Assembly (NCBI GenBank): GCA_963820375.1
Contig: CAWFZX010000006.1
Coordinates: 134,621-198,620, forward strand
Direction of reading: 5' to 3'
Length of the DNA: 64,000 bases
From: AWTP1-13 sp963820375
Lineage (GTDB): Bacteria; Pseudomonadota; Alphaproteobacteria; Rhizobiales; Hyphomicrobiaceae
The position numbers and the translations under genes are program-made. Positions within the stretch are counted from its first letter, which is position 1. The number at the start of each line of letters is the position of its first letter. This document shows positions 26,430 through 36,053 of the stretch, one piece after another. The notes beneath the pieces are model-generated. The model made no database searches and was not told the DNA's origin. It saw only the letters and a list, made by a program, of their open reading frames with translations.

Positions 26430-27821
26430 ATGCAGACCCGTGCGGAGCGCAAGGTTATCGGCTGCGCAGGCCTGCTCCTGATGCTTGCCGCGCAGCTGTT
26501 GTTTGTGCAACCGGCAACCGCCGAGCCGCGGGTCAACACCTTTACCTTGAGCAATGGTCTCAAGGTCGTGGTGATCGAAGATCATCGCGTCCCCGTGGTC
26601 ACCCACATGGTGTGGTATCGCGCCGGGGCGGCCGAGGATCCCTGGGGCACGTCCGGCATCGCCCACTTCCTCGAGCACTTGATGTTCAAGTCCACCGGCA
26701 AGCTCAAGTCCGGAGAATTTTCGCGCACCATTACCCGGCTCGGCGGCCGCGACAACGCCACCACGACACACGACACCACGTTTTACTTCCAACGCGTCGC
26801 CAAGGAGCATTTGCGCGCGATCATGCAGCTTGAGGCGGACCGCATGGTCAACCTGCGGCTGGTCGAGGAGGAGGTGGCGACCGAGCGGGACGTCATCTTG
26901 TCGGAGCGTCGCTCCAACGTCGACGGCAACCCATTGAGCCTGCTCAGCGAACAAATGCTGGCCGCCCTGTTCCAGAACCACCCTTACGGGCGGCCATCGA
27001 TCGGCTGGGAACACGAAATGGCGAAATTGTCCCGCCAAGACGCGATCCGTTTCTACAAGAACTACTATGCGCCCAACAACGCGGTGCTGGTGGTGGCCGG
27101 CGACGTCACGCCCGAAGAGGTGCGAGCGCTTGCGCAAGAAACATATGGCCGCAACCGACCCAATCGCGCCCTGGTCCGCCCGCTGCGGGCCGATGAGCCC
27201 AAGCCGATCGCGGCCCGGCGGGTGCAACTCGTCGACGGACGGGCCGGCGCCAGGATCCTGCTGCGGTACTATCCGACCCCGAGCTTTGCCTCAGGCCCGC
27301 CCGGCGCCGGCGAAAGCCTGGAGTTGCTGGCGCGCATTATTGGAGGTGACGACACCTCACGCCTCTATCGTCGGCTGGTGGTGGAAAAGCTGGCTTCGAC
27401 GGCCGGGGCGAATTTCTCCAGCGCCGGTCGTGACAGCGGCCGCCTGCAATTCGTCATCATTCCCCTCGAGGGCGTCGCCATCGACAAGGTTGAGGCGGTC
27501 CTGGACAGCGTCATTAGCGAAGTTCGCGACCAGGGTGTGACCGAGGTCGAGCTGGACCGGGCCAAGTCTGCGCTCGAGGCGGTGCGTGTGTTCGAGACCG
27601 ATGACCAGATGCAACTGGCACGCCGCTACGGCGAGGGTGTCGCCTTCGGTCAAAGCCTTGCCGACATCGCCGGGCTCTCAGCGCGCGTGCAGGCCAAGAC
27701 CGTGGATGACATCAAGCGCGTTGCCAATGAGTACCTTTTGATCGAGCGCTCCGTGACCGGCACGTTGGTCGAGCCGCAAAAGGCTGAAGCCAATGTGGTG
27801 CCGCAGGCCGTCAAGCAATGA
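26430..27821 (+). CDS. M16-family zinc peptidase, catalytic subunit
   Basis: 463 residues with signal peptide about 1-31 (CAGLLLMLAAQLLFVQPATA). The inverted zinc motif HFLEH (79-83) sits in GIAHFLEHLMFKSTG, and the third ligand Glu lies in VATERDVILSER (about 150-160). Second-half features include RLYRRLVVEK. The family degrades small peptides and misfolded fragments, here probably in the periplasm. GAGGAG precedes the ATG at 26430. Its stop is overlapped by the next ORF's upstream ATG, so it is coupled to the non-catalytic partner. Confidence 0.9.
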   Translation: MQTRAERKVIGCAGLLLMLAAQLLFVQPATAEPRVNTFTLSNGLKVVVIEDHRVPVVTHMVWYRAGAAEDPWGTSGIAHFLEHLMFKSTGKLKSGEFSRTITRLGGRDNATTTHDTTFYFQRVAKEHLRAIMQLEADRMVNLRLVEEEVATERDVILSERRSNVDGNPLSLLSEQMLAALFQNHPYGRPSIGWEHEMAKLSRQDAIRFYKNYYAPNNAVLVVAGDVTPEEVRALAQETYGRNRPNRALVRPLRADEPKPIAARRVQLVDGRAGARILLRYYPTPSFASGPPGAGESLELLARIIGGDDTSRLYRRLVVEKLASTAGANFSSAGRDSGRLQFVIIPLEGVAIDKVEAVLDSVISEVRDQGVTEVELDRAKSALEAVRVFETDDQMQLARRYGEGVAFGQSLADIAGLSARVQAKTVDDIKRVANEYLLIERSVTGTLVEPQKAEANVVPQAVKQ

Positions 27822-27838
27822 CCGGAAAGGAGCACTGG

Positions 27839-29197
27839 ATGTTTTGCATCGCCTCTCGGCTGCGGGCAGCCACCGATCTTGGCCTACTGCTGGGCCTACT
27901 GCTGGGCCTGCTGCTGGCGGTCATGGCGCTGCTCGTCGGCCCCAGCCGGGGGTCGGCCCTCACGGTCGAGGAGATCGTGAGCCCCAAGGGCATCAAGGCC
28001 TGGCTGGTGGAGGAGCATAGCGTCCCATTGATTGCCGTGAAGTTTGCCTTCGCCGGGGGGGCCTCGCAGGATCCCGCCGGCAAAGAGGGCCTCGCCACCA
28101 TGGTGGCGGATCTGCTCACCGAAGGGGCCGGCGATCTCAGCGAAGAAGCCTTCAAGGCGCAGGTCTCCTCGCTCGGCATGCGGCTGTCGCTGGCGGCCGG
28201 TCGCGATGCCATCTATGGCGGGCTGGAGACACTGAGCAAGCGCTTTAAGCCATCGGCGGCGCTCTTGCGCCTTGCCCTGACCTCGCCGCGCTTTGATGAT
28301 GATGCCATCGAGCGCGTCAGATCGCAGCGCCTGACCGATCTGGCGATTGCGGCCAACGAGCCCAACAGGATGGCGGTCGATCGCTGGTACCTCGAGGCTT
28401 TTCCCGGCAATCCCTATGGGCGACCGGCCGACGGCACCGCTCAGTCCGTGCCGCGCATCGTGCGTGATGATCTCACAAGCCAGCATGCCAAGCTGTTTGC
28501 GCGCGGTCTGCTCAAGGTTGTCATCGTCGGCGATATCGACAAGGCGGCTGCCCTAGAGGCGCTGGATGCGATCTTCGGCGGTCTGCCCGAGCAGGGCCAG
28601 GTTGCCCTGTTGGCCAAGGTTTCCCCCGGTCCGGCGGCTCAGCCAGTGGTGGTGGAAAAAGAGCAGCCCTCGGCGACGGTCGCTTTCGGTCTTGCCTCTC
28701 TTGCCAGCGACCATGCGGATTTTCCGGCGCTGGAGGTGCTGAACCACATCATCGGCAGTGGCGACTTCGACGCCTCCCTGACGGAGGAGATCCGCGTCAA
28801 ACGGGGTCTCGCCTACTCCGTACAAACGGGGCTGGTGCACGATTCGATCACGTCCATTCTGTTGGGCGCTTTTTCAACCAAGAACGAGACCATGGGATCG
28901 GCTTTGGGCGTGCTGAAGGAGGTGCTTGCCACGACGGCCCGCGACGGGCCAAGCGCCAGCAAATTCGAGAACGCCAAGCGCTACCTCACCGGCTCCTTCC
29001 TGTTGGACTACGATACCAATGCGAAGGTGGCGAGTTCGCTCCTCAGCATCTGGGTCGACGGGGAGAAGCCTGACTACCTGACGCGGCGGAACCAGAAGAT
29101 CAACGCCGTCACGCTTGCGGACGTCAAGCGCGTGGCGCGCGACGTGCTCAATACCGACCAGCTGATCGTCACGATTGTGGGCAAGCCGCGGCTGTAA
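27839..29197 (+). CDS. M16-family peptidase, non-catalytic partner
   Basis: 452 residues. Sequence-aligned HxxEH is lost: the site reads GLATMVADLLTEG, so His, Glu and His are Thr, Ala and Asp. The rest of the M16 fold is intact, including a second-half RVKRGLAYSVQ segment. Bacterial M16B heterodimers pair one catalytic and one inactive chain, so this fits. I chose ATG 27839 because AAAGGAG sits just upstream; an ATG at 27818 overlaps the previous stop. The signal peptide has a tandem GLLL repeat. Confidence 0.88.
   Translation: MFCIASRLRAATDLGLLLGLLLGLLLAVMALLVGPSRGSALTVEEIVSPKGIKAWLVEEHSVPLIAVKFAFAGGASQDPAGKEGLATMVADLLTEGAGDLSEEAFKAQVSSLGMRLSLAAGRDAIYGGLETLSKRFKPSAALLRLALTSPRFDDDAIERVRSQRLTDLAIAANEPNRMAVDRWYLEAFPGNPYGRPADGTAQSVPRIVRDDLTSQHAKLFARGLLKVVIVGDIDKAAALEALDAIFGGLPEQGQVALLAKVSPGPAAQPVVVEKEQPSATVAFGLASLASDHADFPALEVLNHIIGSGDFDASLTEEIRVKRGLAYSVQTGLVHDSITSILLGAFSTKNETMGSALGVLKEVLATTARDGPSASKFENAKRYLTGSFLLDYDTNAKVASSLLSIWVDGEKPDYLTRRNQKINAVTLADVKRVARDVLNTDQLIVTIVGKPRL
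27881..27916 (+). repeat. Three 12-bp copies GGCCTRCTGCTG in the signal peptide of the non-catalytic M16 gene
   Basis: Copies at 27881-27892, 27893-27904 and 27905-27916 encode GLLL three times. Copy-number change would stay in frame and vary the hydrophobic core length. Confidence 0.8.
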
Positions 29198-29218
29198 GGG
29201 ACGGGTGGGTTGGCCCGA

Positions 29219-30850
29219 CTAACGGAAGGCTGCGACGCGCGCACCCTGCTCGGAGATGACCCGCGCATTGTCGAGATCGGGGGTGCCGGCCGCCTCGCCC
29301 TTGACCAAGACTTGCGGGCTCGACCACACCGGCAGGCGCGGACAGCCGCCGCAACTCACCTTGTAGCTCATGATGTCGCGCCACTTGCTGCCGTTGACGA
29401 AGCCGTGCCCATAGGGAAACGGCGTCATATTCTTGTCCAAGGCCAGCTCATGGCGAGCGCCGATGATGTGGCCGATCTCGTGTGCCACCGAGTAGGACGC
29501 CGCCGCGCATTCGTGATGCACCACCGCGAACGCCTCTTCGGCGTCGGCATAAACGCGCGTTGACAGGCCGCAACCGGCAGCATCATCAACGATCAGTACG
29601 GCCACGTCGGCACGGTGTTTGTCGCGTAGGCCATGGATCTCGTCCATGTAGCCGTCGCCCCTGTCGGCATAGCGCCACAGATGCTGGAAGTGCTCTCCCT
29701 GCTCGACATAGTTGGTCTGGTAGCTATGCACGAGCCTGAGCTTGATGTTGCCGAGATTGCTCAGGCGAAAGGAGTGGTTTGCCTCTTCAATGGCGAGCTC
29801 GACGAGCTCGCGCTTGACGTCGCCGTAGTTGCTGGCGGCCTTTTTGGTGTAGGCAACAAGCACGTCGATGACCACCTCCTTGCCGGACGGCATCGGCCTG
29901 CGCGTGGCCGCCTCCTTGCCTCGCGTGGCCGCCTCCTTGCCTAAAGCCGCCCGCTTCTGCGGCGCGCGGCCGGCTTGGGCGGCAGCCGACGGGGCGCGCT
30001 TGGCCGTGATCGCGCGGCGCAGCAAACTGGCATCGCCCTGCTGCACCAGCGGATCATCGCGCAAATTCGGATCGCTGGCGCGGAGGTTGGCAGGCAGGGA
30101 AGCGTGTTCCTGCGGCATGCGCTCGGTGCTCATCTCGACGACGGCGTAGAATTGCCCGCCCATGTGCCGGACCGAATAGATCTTGCCCTGGTCTTGCACC
30201 GTGCCGGCCATCTGGCCGTTCGACCACCACATGAGCGTGACGAGGCCGCCGGTCTGCTCGACCTCACCGCGCCAGATGCACAGGTTGGGTTTGATGTCGA
30301 GTGAGGTGCGGGCAATCGTCAGGACGGTCTGGTCGTTCATTGCCACCGTGAGCTTGGGAGCATCGACGCCGGCCGGCGCCTTGGCGTCCCGGGTCAGGGC
30401 ATACTCCAGCATCGACGGGGCTGGTCCCGACATGATCTTAACGCCGGTTGTGGCCTTGGCGGTGTTGGCGAAGTCGACTAGGGATTTCTGCTTGCCGGTG
30501 ATGTTGAGATCAGGCGGGGTGGCCCGGAAAACATGGTCAAATCCCGGTCCGAGCTCCGTCACCAGCAACCCTTGTTTGGCGGCCGCCTTTTTCACCTGCT
30601 CGAGCTGGTCTTTCGGCAGCGTCCATTTCTCGCATTTCGTCAGCGGCAGCGCATAGCCCGTCAGCGTCGCGGCGGTGCGTTTGACCAAATTGAAGAAGCC
30701 ACGCACCGACAGTCGTTTCTGCGCCGCGTCGGATTGCGAGACGATCACCTCGACGCTGCCGTTCTGTGCCTGAGCGACGCCAGCTCCTGGAAACAGCCAG
30801 ATCAGTGAAGCGAGCAAAGCTGCTGCACCGGCAACGCGTGCGCGTATCAT
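29219..30850 (-). CDS. Secreted metzincin metallopeptidase 2
   Basis: 543 residues from the ATG at 30850 (AGGAAAGG upstream). Signal peptide about 1-28 (ARVAGAAALLASLIWLFPGAGVAQA). Metzincin motif HEIGHIIGARHE (457-468) and Met-turn DIMSY about 492-496, then CGGC. It is paralogous to 22594-24222 along the whole length. The linker between pro- and catalytic domains carries a 7-residue tandem duplication (GKEAATR type). An exported zinc endopeptidase of unknown substrate. Confidence 0.85.
   Translation of the reverse strand: MIRARVAGAAALLASLIWLFPGAGVAQAQNGSVEVIVSQSDAAQKRLSVRGFFNLVKRTAATLTGYALPLTKCEKWTLPKDQLEQVKKAAAKQGLLVTELGPGFDHVFRATPPDLNITGKQKSLVDFANTAKATTGVKIMSGPAPSMLEYALTRDAKAPAGVDAPKLTVAMNDQTVLTIARTSLDIKPNLCIWRGEVEQTGGLVTLMWWSNGQMAGTVQDQGKIYSVRHMGGQFYAVVEMSTERMPQEHASLPANLRASDPNLRDDPLVQQGDASLLRRAITAKRAPSAAAQAGRAPQKRAALGKEAATRGKEAATRRPMPSGKEVVIDVLVAYTKKAASNYGDVKRELVELAIEEANHSFRLSNLGNIKLRLVHSYQTNYVEQGEHFQHLWRYADRGDGYMDEIHGLRDKHRADVAVLIVDDAAGCGLSTRVYADAEEAFAVVHHECAAASYSVAHEIGHIIGARHELALDKNMTPFPYGHGFVNGSKWRDIMSYKVSCGGCPRLPVWSSPQVLVKGEAAGTPDLDNARVISEQGARVAAFR
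29901..29942 (-). repeat. Exact 21-bp tandem duplication in metzincin 2
   Basis: Copies at 29901-29921 and 29922-29942 are identical and in frame (7 codons), giving two AATRGKE-type repeats at about residues 303-316. Confidence 0.85.
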
Positions 30851-31081
30851 GATTGCCCTTTCCTGAAGCAGAACTCTGTTGCGATCGCAGGCAGGTGCGT
30901 TGGCAAGTCCCTCCACTGCCGGCTTGAGCGGGCAATCTAACGCGCGCACCGCCGCGCCGCTAGCGCCGGAGGCCTTGTCGACGTAGGCTCACGCGGCACG
31001 GTGCGATCGGCATGGCGAGCGGGGATCGCTAACTGGCAGACCGGCCAGGGGAATCCAGGCAGAGCAGGCTGGGTCGCGGAC

Positions 31082-31513
31082 ATGGCGCACAAGCAGGCGC
31101 ACAAGCAGATGGCTCGCAAGGCACCCGCCTCGGTGCGGCTCAAGCGCGTCTATGCCGAGCCCAGCGCCGGGGATGGCACACGCATCCTGGTCGATCGGTT
31201 GTGGCCGCGCGGCCTTGCCAAGGACAAGGCGAAGATTGACTTTTGGCTCAAAGACATCGCCCCGAGTGATGCGCTGCGGCGGCGCGTGCATGCCAAGGCG
31301 ACGGCCTGGGAGGAATTCCTGGTCGACTATGGCCAGGAATTGGCCCAGGAGCCCGCGGCCAGCGCCGCGGCGGATCTCATTGAGCGCATACGCCGAGAAC
31401 CGGTAACGCTCTTGTATGCTGCCCGCGACGAGACGCGCAACAACGCCGTCGCGCTCAAAAATTGGCTGCAAGCCAAGCTGCAGACGCGCAACAAGAAGGC
31501 CGTCAAGCGCTGA
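31082..31513 (+). CDS. DUF488-family protein
   Basis: 143 residues with the DUF488 core: LKRVYAEPSAGDGTRILVDRLWPRGL, DFWLKDIAPS and TLLYAARDETRNNA. The function of DUF488 is not established. Start at 31082; a second ATG at 31109 is possible. The codons between them include a 12-bp tandem duplication (GCGCACAAGCAG) giving AHKQAHKQ. It stands alone between divergent or convergent neighbours. Confidence 0.85.
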   Translation: MAHKQAHKQMARKAPASVRLKRVYAEPSAGDGTRILVDRLWPRGLAKDKAKIDFWLKDIAPSDALRRRVHAKATAWEEFLVDYGQELAQEPAASAAADLIERIRREPVTLLYAARDETRNNAVALKNWLQAKLQTRNKKAVKR

Positions 31514-31611
31514 CCTTGCCGGCGGCCGCGGCGCCTGCGGTCTCGGGCAAACGAGTTGCTGGCGGCAAAGCACGGTCGCTTGCCCGCGCTACACCCGCGA
31601 CAGGTCTGGCG

Positions 31612-32590
31612 TTAGCGCTTTGCCTCTTGCTCGCGGATCCGGTCCGGCAGGTCGAGGCCCACGCCGATGAGGTGCCCAAACAGCCTCTGCAGGCGTGCCA
31701 CGTCGGTGGCTGGCAGCGGCGGGCGCAAAATCGAGGCGATGTTGCTGCGCAGGTGTGCGGCGCTGCCGGTGCCGAACAGGACCACGTCGATGCCGGGCTC
31801 ATGCCGGGCGAAGCGGTAGGCCGCGTCGATGACGTTCTCAGCTCCACCGGGGTGCAGCAGGAACCCCAGCGGGTTGGCTGGCGTCGACGGCGCTCTCCTC
31901 GAGCTGACCCTGGGTGATCAGATCCCTAACGGTGGTTTGCAGCAGTCCGGGCTTGCTGAAGATGTTGCGTACGGCAAACATGCACAGGGTGCCGATGCCA
32001 TTCGCACGCGTGCGTTCCAGCACCGGTTGACGCGCGTTCTGGTGCAACATGTGGAAGGCCAACATGACGACCTCCCACACGCCCTCTTCGGCGGCGCGTT
32101 CGAGCATCTTGTGCTCGGGATCCCGCGGCCCTGTCTCTGAAACGGCGAGATGGCGCAGCTTTCCCTTCTCCTTCTGGCGCAGGAGCGCCGGCACGATCTC
32201 GGTCATGGCATGGCCATACGCCTTCGGCGATAGGCCATGCAGGTGGAAGATGTCGACGTACTCACTGTCAAGCTGTCTCAGCGAGGTGTCGAGATTGGCG
32301 ACCACCTGCGCCCCCGCGAGCGGGTTGCCGTCGGCGCTGACATGGCTTTTGGTGGAAATGACGATGCCGTCGCGGGCCCGTCCTTTGATGGCCTTGCCGA
32401 CGATGGTTTCCGTGCCGTAGGCGGCCGCCGTATCCAAGAGGTTGACGCCGAGGTCGAGCGCTTCCTGCACCAGGGCCACGCATTGCGCCTCGCTGAGGCC
32501 ATTGCCAAGCCCGATGCGGCTGTTGCCGCCGCAGCCGAGCCCGGCCACGCTAACCCTCAGTTGCGTCTTGCCGAGCGTGGTATAGTGCAT
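31612..32590 (-). CDS. Aldo/keto reductase, frameshifted near the C-terminus
   Basis: The ATG-started N-terminal frame shows GLGCGGNSRIGLG, DTAAAYGTE (Tyr), VISTKSHVS (Lys) and HLHGLSP. At 31876-31877 one extra base shifts the frame. Removing it gives DASNPLGFLLHPGGAEN and then a continuous tail to TAA at 31612, including FGTGSAAHLRSNI, which is normal family sequence. As sequenced the protein ends early at PRWS. It is divergent from the second acyl-CoA dehydrogenase gene. A single-base error or a recent mutation fits equally. Confidence 0.75.
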
Positions 32591-32629
32591 CGTCTCCAAC
32601 CTTGGCTGTGAAGCGGTTGATTAAAGGCC

Positions 32630-34471
32630 ATGAACATCGAGCCACGCAAGTCCAGTTCCCTAACCTCGCCGTCGCCGGAATCGCGTGGGCTCGACTTTTT
32701 CGCTTCCGACCCGTCGCTGCAGGGCATGCTCCAGATCTATCTTCCCATGGCCGAGCGCGAACATCTCGCTCAGCACCTGCAGCGGCTCGGACACCTGGTG
32801 GGGGGGCACCTTGACGATCTGGCCCGCGACGCCGACAAGATGCCGCCGCGGCTCGAGCCGCGTACCCGCCAGGGCGAGGATCGCCAATCCATCAGCAAGG
32901 CTCCGGCCTATGTTGCCATGGAGCGCCTTGCTTTTGGTGAGCTGGCGTTGGCCTCGCTGTCGCACCGACCGGCTCTCGGTTACCACCGTCCCCTCTCCTC
33001 CGCCAGCAAGTACGCCCTCACCTATCTGTTCGCGCAGTCGGAATTCGGACTGCTCTGCCCCGTCAGCATGACGGACAGCCTAACCCGTACCCTGCGCCGC
33101 TTCGCCGACGAGAAGTTGCTGGCCCGCTATCTGCCAGGCCTCCTGAGCGACGACATCGACGGCCAGATGCAGGGCGCCATGTTCATGACGGAACGATTGG
33201 CCGGCTCCGATGTCGGCGCCACCGAGACACGCGCAGTGCGTTCAGGCGACCACTGGCTGCTCTATGGCGACAAGTGGTTTTGTTCCAACGCCGATGCCGA
33301 TTTGGCGCTTGTGCTGGCGCGGCCGGAGGGAGCGCCGAGCGGTACCGCGGGGCTCGGCCTGTTCCTGATGCCACGCGTTCTGCCCTCGGGCGCTGCCAAC
33401 AGCTATCGCATCGTGCGGCTCAAGGACAAGCTCGGCACCCGGGCTATGGCTTCGGGCGAGATCACGCTTACCGGCGCCGTGGCCTGGCTGGTCGGTGATC
33501 TCAGCCAGGGCTTCAAGCAGATGGCCGAGATGGTGAACCAGTCGCGGCTTTCGAATGGGGTGCGGTCGACCGGCATGATGCGGCGTGCCGTGCATGAGGC
33601 GCTGACGGTTGCGCTCGGCAGACGCGCATTTGGCCAGCGGCTGATCGAGCTGCCGTTGGTGCGCCGGCAACTGATCAAGATGATCCTGCCGGCCGAGGCG
33701 GCCCTGAGCGTGGCCTTCTTCACCGCCGATTGCCTCGATCGCGCCGATGCGGGCGATGTCGAAGCGCAGACGCTGCGACGAATCCTGACGCCACTCATCA
33801 AGTTGCGAGCCTGCCGCGACGCGCGCAAAGTGGCAGGTGATGCCATGGAGATGCGGGGGGGCAATGGGTACATCGAGGAGTGGATCGAGCCGCGGCTTTT
33901 GCGCGAAACACACCTTGGTTCGATCTGGGAAGGAACCAGCAACATCATCGCCCTCGATGTCGTACGCGCCGCCAGCAAGACGGCTGCGCATCGCCTGCTG
34001 GAGGCGCGGCTGCTGCCGATGCTGGCGGCGGCGCCGACCGATCTTGCCGCTCAGCTGAGAGAGCGCCTGACGGCGGCGTTGTCTCTCATCGAGCGAGCCG
34101 CTGGCGCGCAAGATGCGCGCGCGGCGCGTCAAGCTGCGAGCGGACTATATCACGCCACCGCGGCGGCGCTGTTCATGCGTGAGGCGCACCTGTTGTCCGA
34201 TCCGGTGCGTCAGGACCTGGCGCGAATTGCGGTGGCGCACAAGCTCATGCCGCGCGACCCCCTGCGTGCCTGTGACGAGGATGATGCCAGCGGCGATCGC
34301 ATCATTGCCGCACTGGTGGCGGCGCGTCGATACAGCGCGGAGCCGGGGTGGCAAGCGGCCTCACCCTCAAGGCCTCTGCATGGCGCGCTGCCCGGCGGCC
34401 GTGCCGGCGATGCGCCCGAACACGGCACCGTTCATCAGCCCGGTACCGCCGGGATAGTTGAAATAGAATAG
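32630..34471 (+). CDS. Acyl-CoA dehydrogenase, second AidB-type relative
   Basis: 613 residues. CPVSMTDSLTRTLRRF, the FAD-side motif AMFMTERLAGSDVGATETRA, GDKWFCSNADADLAL, RLKDKLGTRAMASG, and the C-terminal WEGTSNIIALDVVRAAS. It is distant from the gene at 2113. The last 105 bp run antisense over the 3' end of the TcuA-like gene, and the final residues are low-complexity; the original stop may have been lost. Substrate unknown. Confidence 0.85.
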   Translation: MNIEPRKSSSLTSPSPESRGLDFFASDPSLQGMLQIYLPMAEREHLAQHLQRLGHLVGGHLDDLARDADKMPPRLEPRTRQGEDRQSISKAPAYVAMERLAFGELALASLSHRPALGYHRPLSSASKYALTYLFAQSEFGLLCPVSMTDSLTRTLRRFADEKLLARYLPGLLSDDIDGQMQGAMFMTERLAGSDVGATETRAVRSGDHWLLYGDKWFCSNADADLALVLARPEGAPSGTAGLGLFLMPRVLPSGAANSYRIVRLKDKLGTRAMASGEITLTGAVAWLVGDLSQGFKQMAEMVNQSRLSNGVRSTGMMRRAVHEALTVALGRRAFGQRLIELPLVRRQLIKMILPAEAALSVAFFTADCLDRADAGDVEAQTLRRILTPLIKLRACRDARKVAGDAMEMRGGNGYIEEWIEPRLLRETHLGSIWEGTSNIIALDVVRAASKTAAHRLLEARLLPMLAAAPTDLAAQLRERLTAALSLIERAAGAQDARAARQAASGLYHATAAALFMREAHLLSDPVRQDLARIAVAHKLMPRDPLRACDEDDASGDRIIAALVAARRYSAEPGWQAASPSRPLHGALPGGRAGDAPEHGTVHQPGTAGIVEIE

Positions 34472-35870
34472 GCCACCGACCAGTTCGCCGGCGGCGTAAA
34501 GGCCCGCAATCACCTCACCATCCGTGTCGATCACGCGCGCGGCGCCGTCGATTTTGAGGCCGCCAAAGGTGAAGGTCAGGCCGCAGGTGACGGCGTAGGC
34601 TTCGAACGGCGGCGTATCGAGGACAATGGCCCAGTTGGATTTGGCAATGGCGAGCCCGGTGGTGCCGCGTCCATCCTTGACATTGGGATTGAACGGCACC
34701 TCCCTGCGCACGGCGGCATTGTAGGCCTTGATCGTCTCCAGTGCTTTGCTGGGGTTCACGTCGTCGAGCTTGGCAACGAGCTCCTCCAGGGTATCGGCCC
34801 GCACCTTGGTGACGCGCTTGATGCGGTATTCGTCGCGCAAAAGGTGCAACACCTTGGCATCGAATATCTGCCAGCAGAACTGTCCTGGCTGCGACAGGAT
34901 CACCCGCCCGTACTTGGCGTAGGTATAGTTGCGGAAATCGGCGCCCTCGTCGACGAAGCGCTCACCGTTGGCGTTCAGCATGATGGAAAAGGGATAGTTA
35001 TGCTTTTGAAAGTTGTCGCCCACGCTCAGGTCACCGAACTCGGGAGCGTTGCGATCCCAAGCGACCGCATGGCCGCCTGACCAGTTGCCGGTTGGCTGGG
35101 CACCGATGTCGAGCGCCATGCGGATACCGTCGCCGGTATTGAAGCGCGTACCACGCACCTTGGCCAGCTCCCAGCCGGGGCCCATGTAGCGCGTGCGCCA
35201 TTCGGCGTTGGCCTGAAAGCCACCCGCCGCCAGCACCACGCATTTGGCGGCGACCTCGGTGGTGCGGCCTTGGTAGCGGATGCGCACGCCCTTGACGCCG
35301 TCGTCGTCGCTGATGAGGCAAAGCGCCCTTGCCTGATAGGCGATGCTGATGCCGGCTTGGGCCGCCGATTTCGTCAGGGCGTCGACAAGCCCGGGGCCGC
35401 CGCCCCAAGACTTCGACCGTCAGTCCGCCCCAGAACTTGAACTTGCCATCGACTTTGAAAGCCTGCCGCCCATAGATCGGCGCGAAGCGGACGCCCTTGC
35501 CCCGCATCCACTGCATCGTCGACTTGCTGCGTGTGACCAACAGTTCGCACAGCTCCGGGTCCGTGCGGTATTCGGTGACGCGACCCATGTCGTCAAAAAA
35601 CTGTGCCTCGGTATAGGTGCCAAAATCGGTGTTGGCGATTTCCTCGGCGGTAAGATCCGGCATCAGCGCCTTGAGGTCGTCGACACCGTCGTAAACGCAG
35701 CGAAAGGCGCCGGCGGTGAAGCGGCTGTTGCCACCGGCCTCCGCCGCCGGGGCGCGCTCGAGCACAAGTACGGCCGCTCCGCTCTCGGCCGCCGCCAGGG
35801 CGGCACACAGCGCCGCGTTACCGGCGCCAACGATCACGACATCGCTCGATTGCGGGAGGGGGTTCGACAT
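34367..35870 (-). CDS. FAD-dependent tricarballylate dehydrogenase-like (TcuA), frameshifted
   Basis: About 500 residues if one base is removed from the G4 run at 35403-35406 (plus strand C4). N-terminal FAD motif VVIVGAGNAALCAALAAAES, GGNSRFTAGAF; after the shift, VVLAAGGFQANAEW, NANGERFVDEGADF, and the C-terminal GLYAAGELVGGLFYFNYPGG. This is the fumarate-reductase-type flavoprotein family containing tricarballylate dehydrogenase. As sequenced the N- and C-terminal halves are in different frames. The 3' end overlaps the dehydrogenase gene. Confidence 0.8.
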
Positions 35871-36053
35871 CAGCTCGTCTGTCCTGTTGCGTGTGTCTCG
35901 CGCCATGCAACGGCCTTGGCTGCTCCGGCGCCGCCTGGGGCAGCAGCAGGCAGGACTTAGTGTGGAGCTTGCGGGCAGGGAATTGCAAGCACGAGTGAAG
36001 GCTGTCCCCGAGCGCAAAACGAAAAGCCGCGCAGGGGGCCAGGGCCGTCGGCA

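Noticed and set aside
22576..30960. CRISPR or phage-like content around the protease locus
   Set aside because: No regularly spaced repeats with unique spacers, and no integrase, capsid or terminase motifs.
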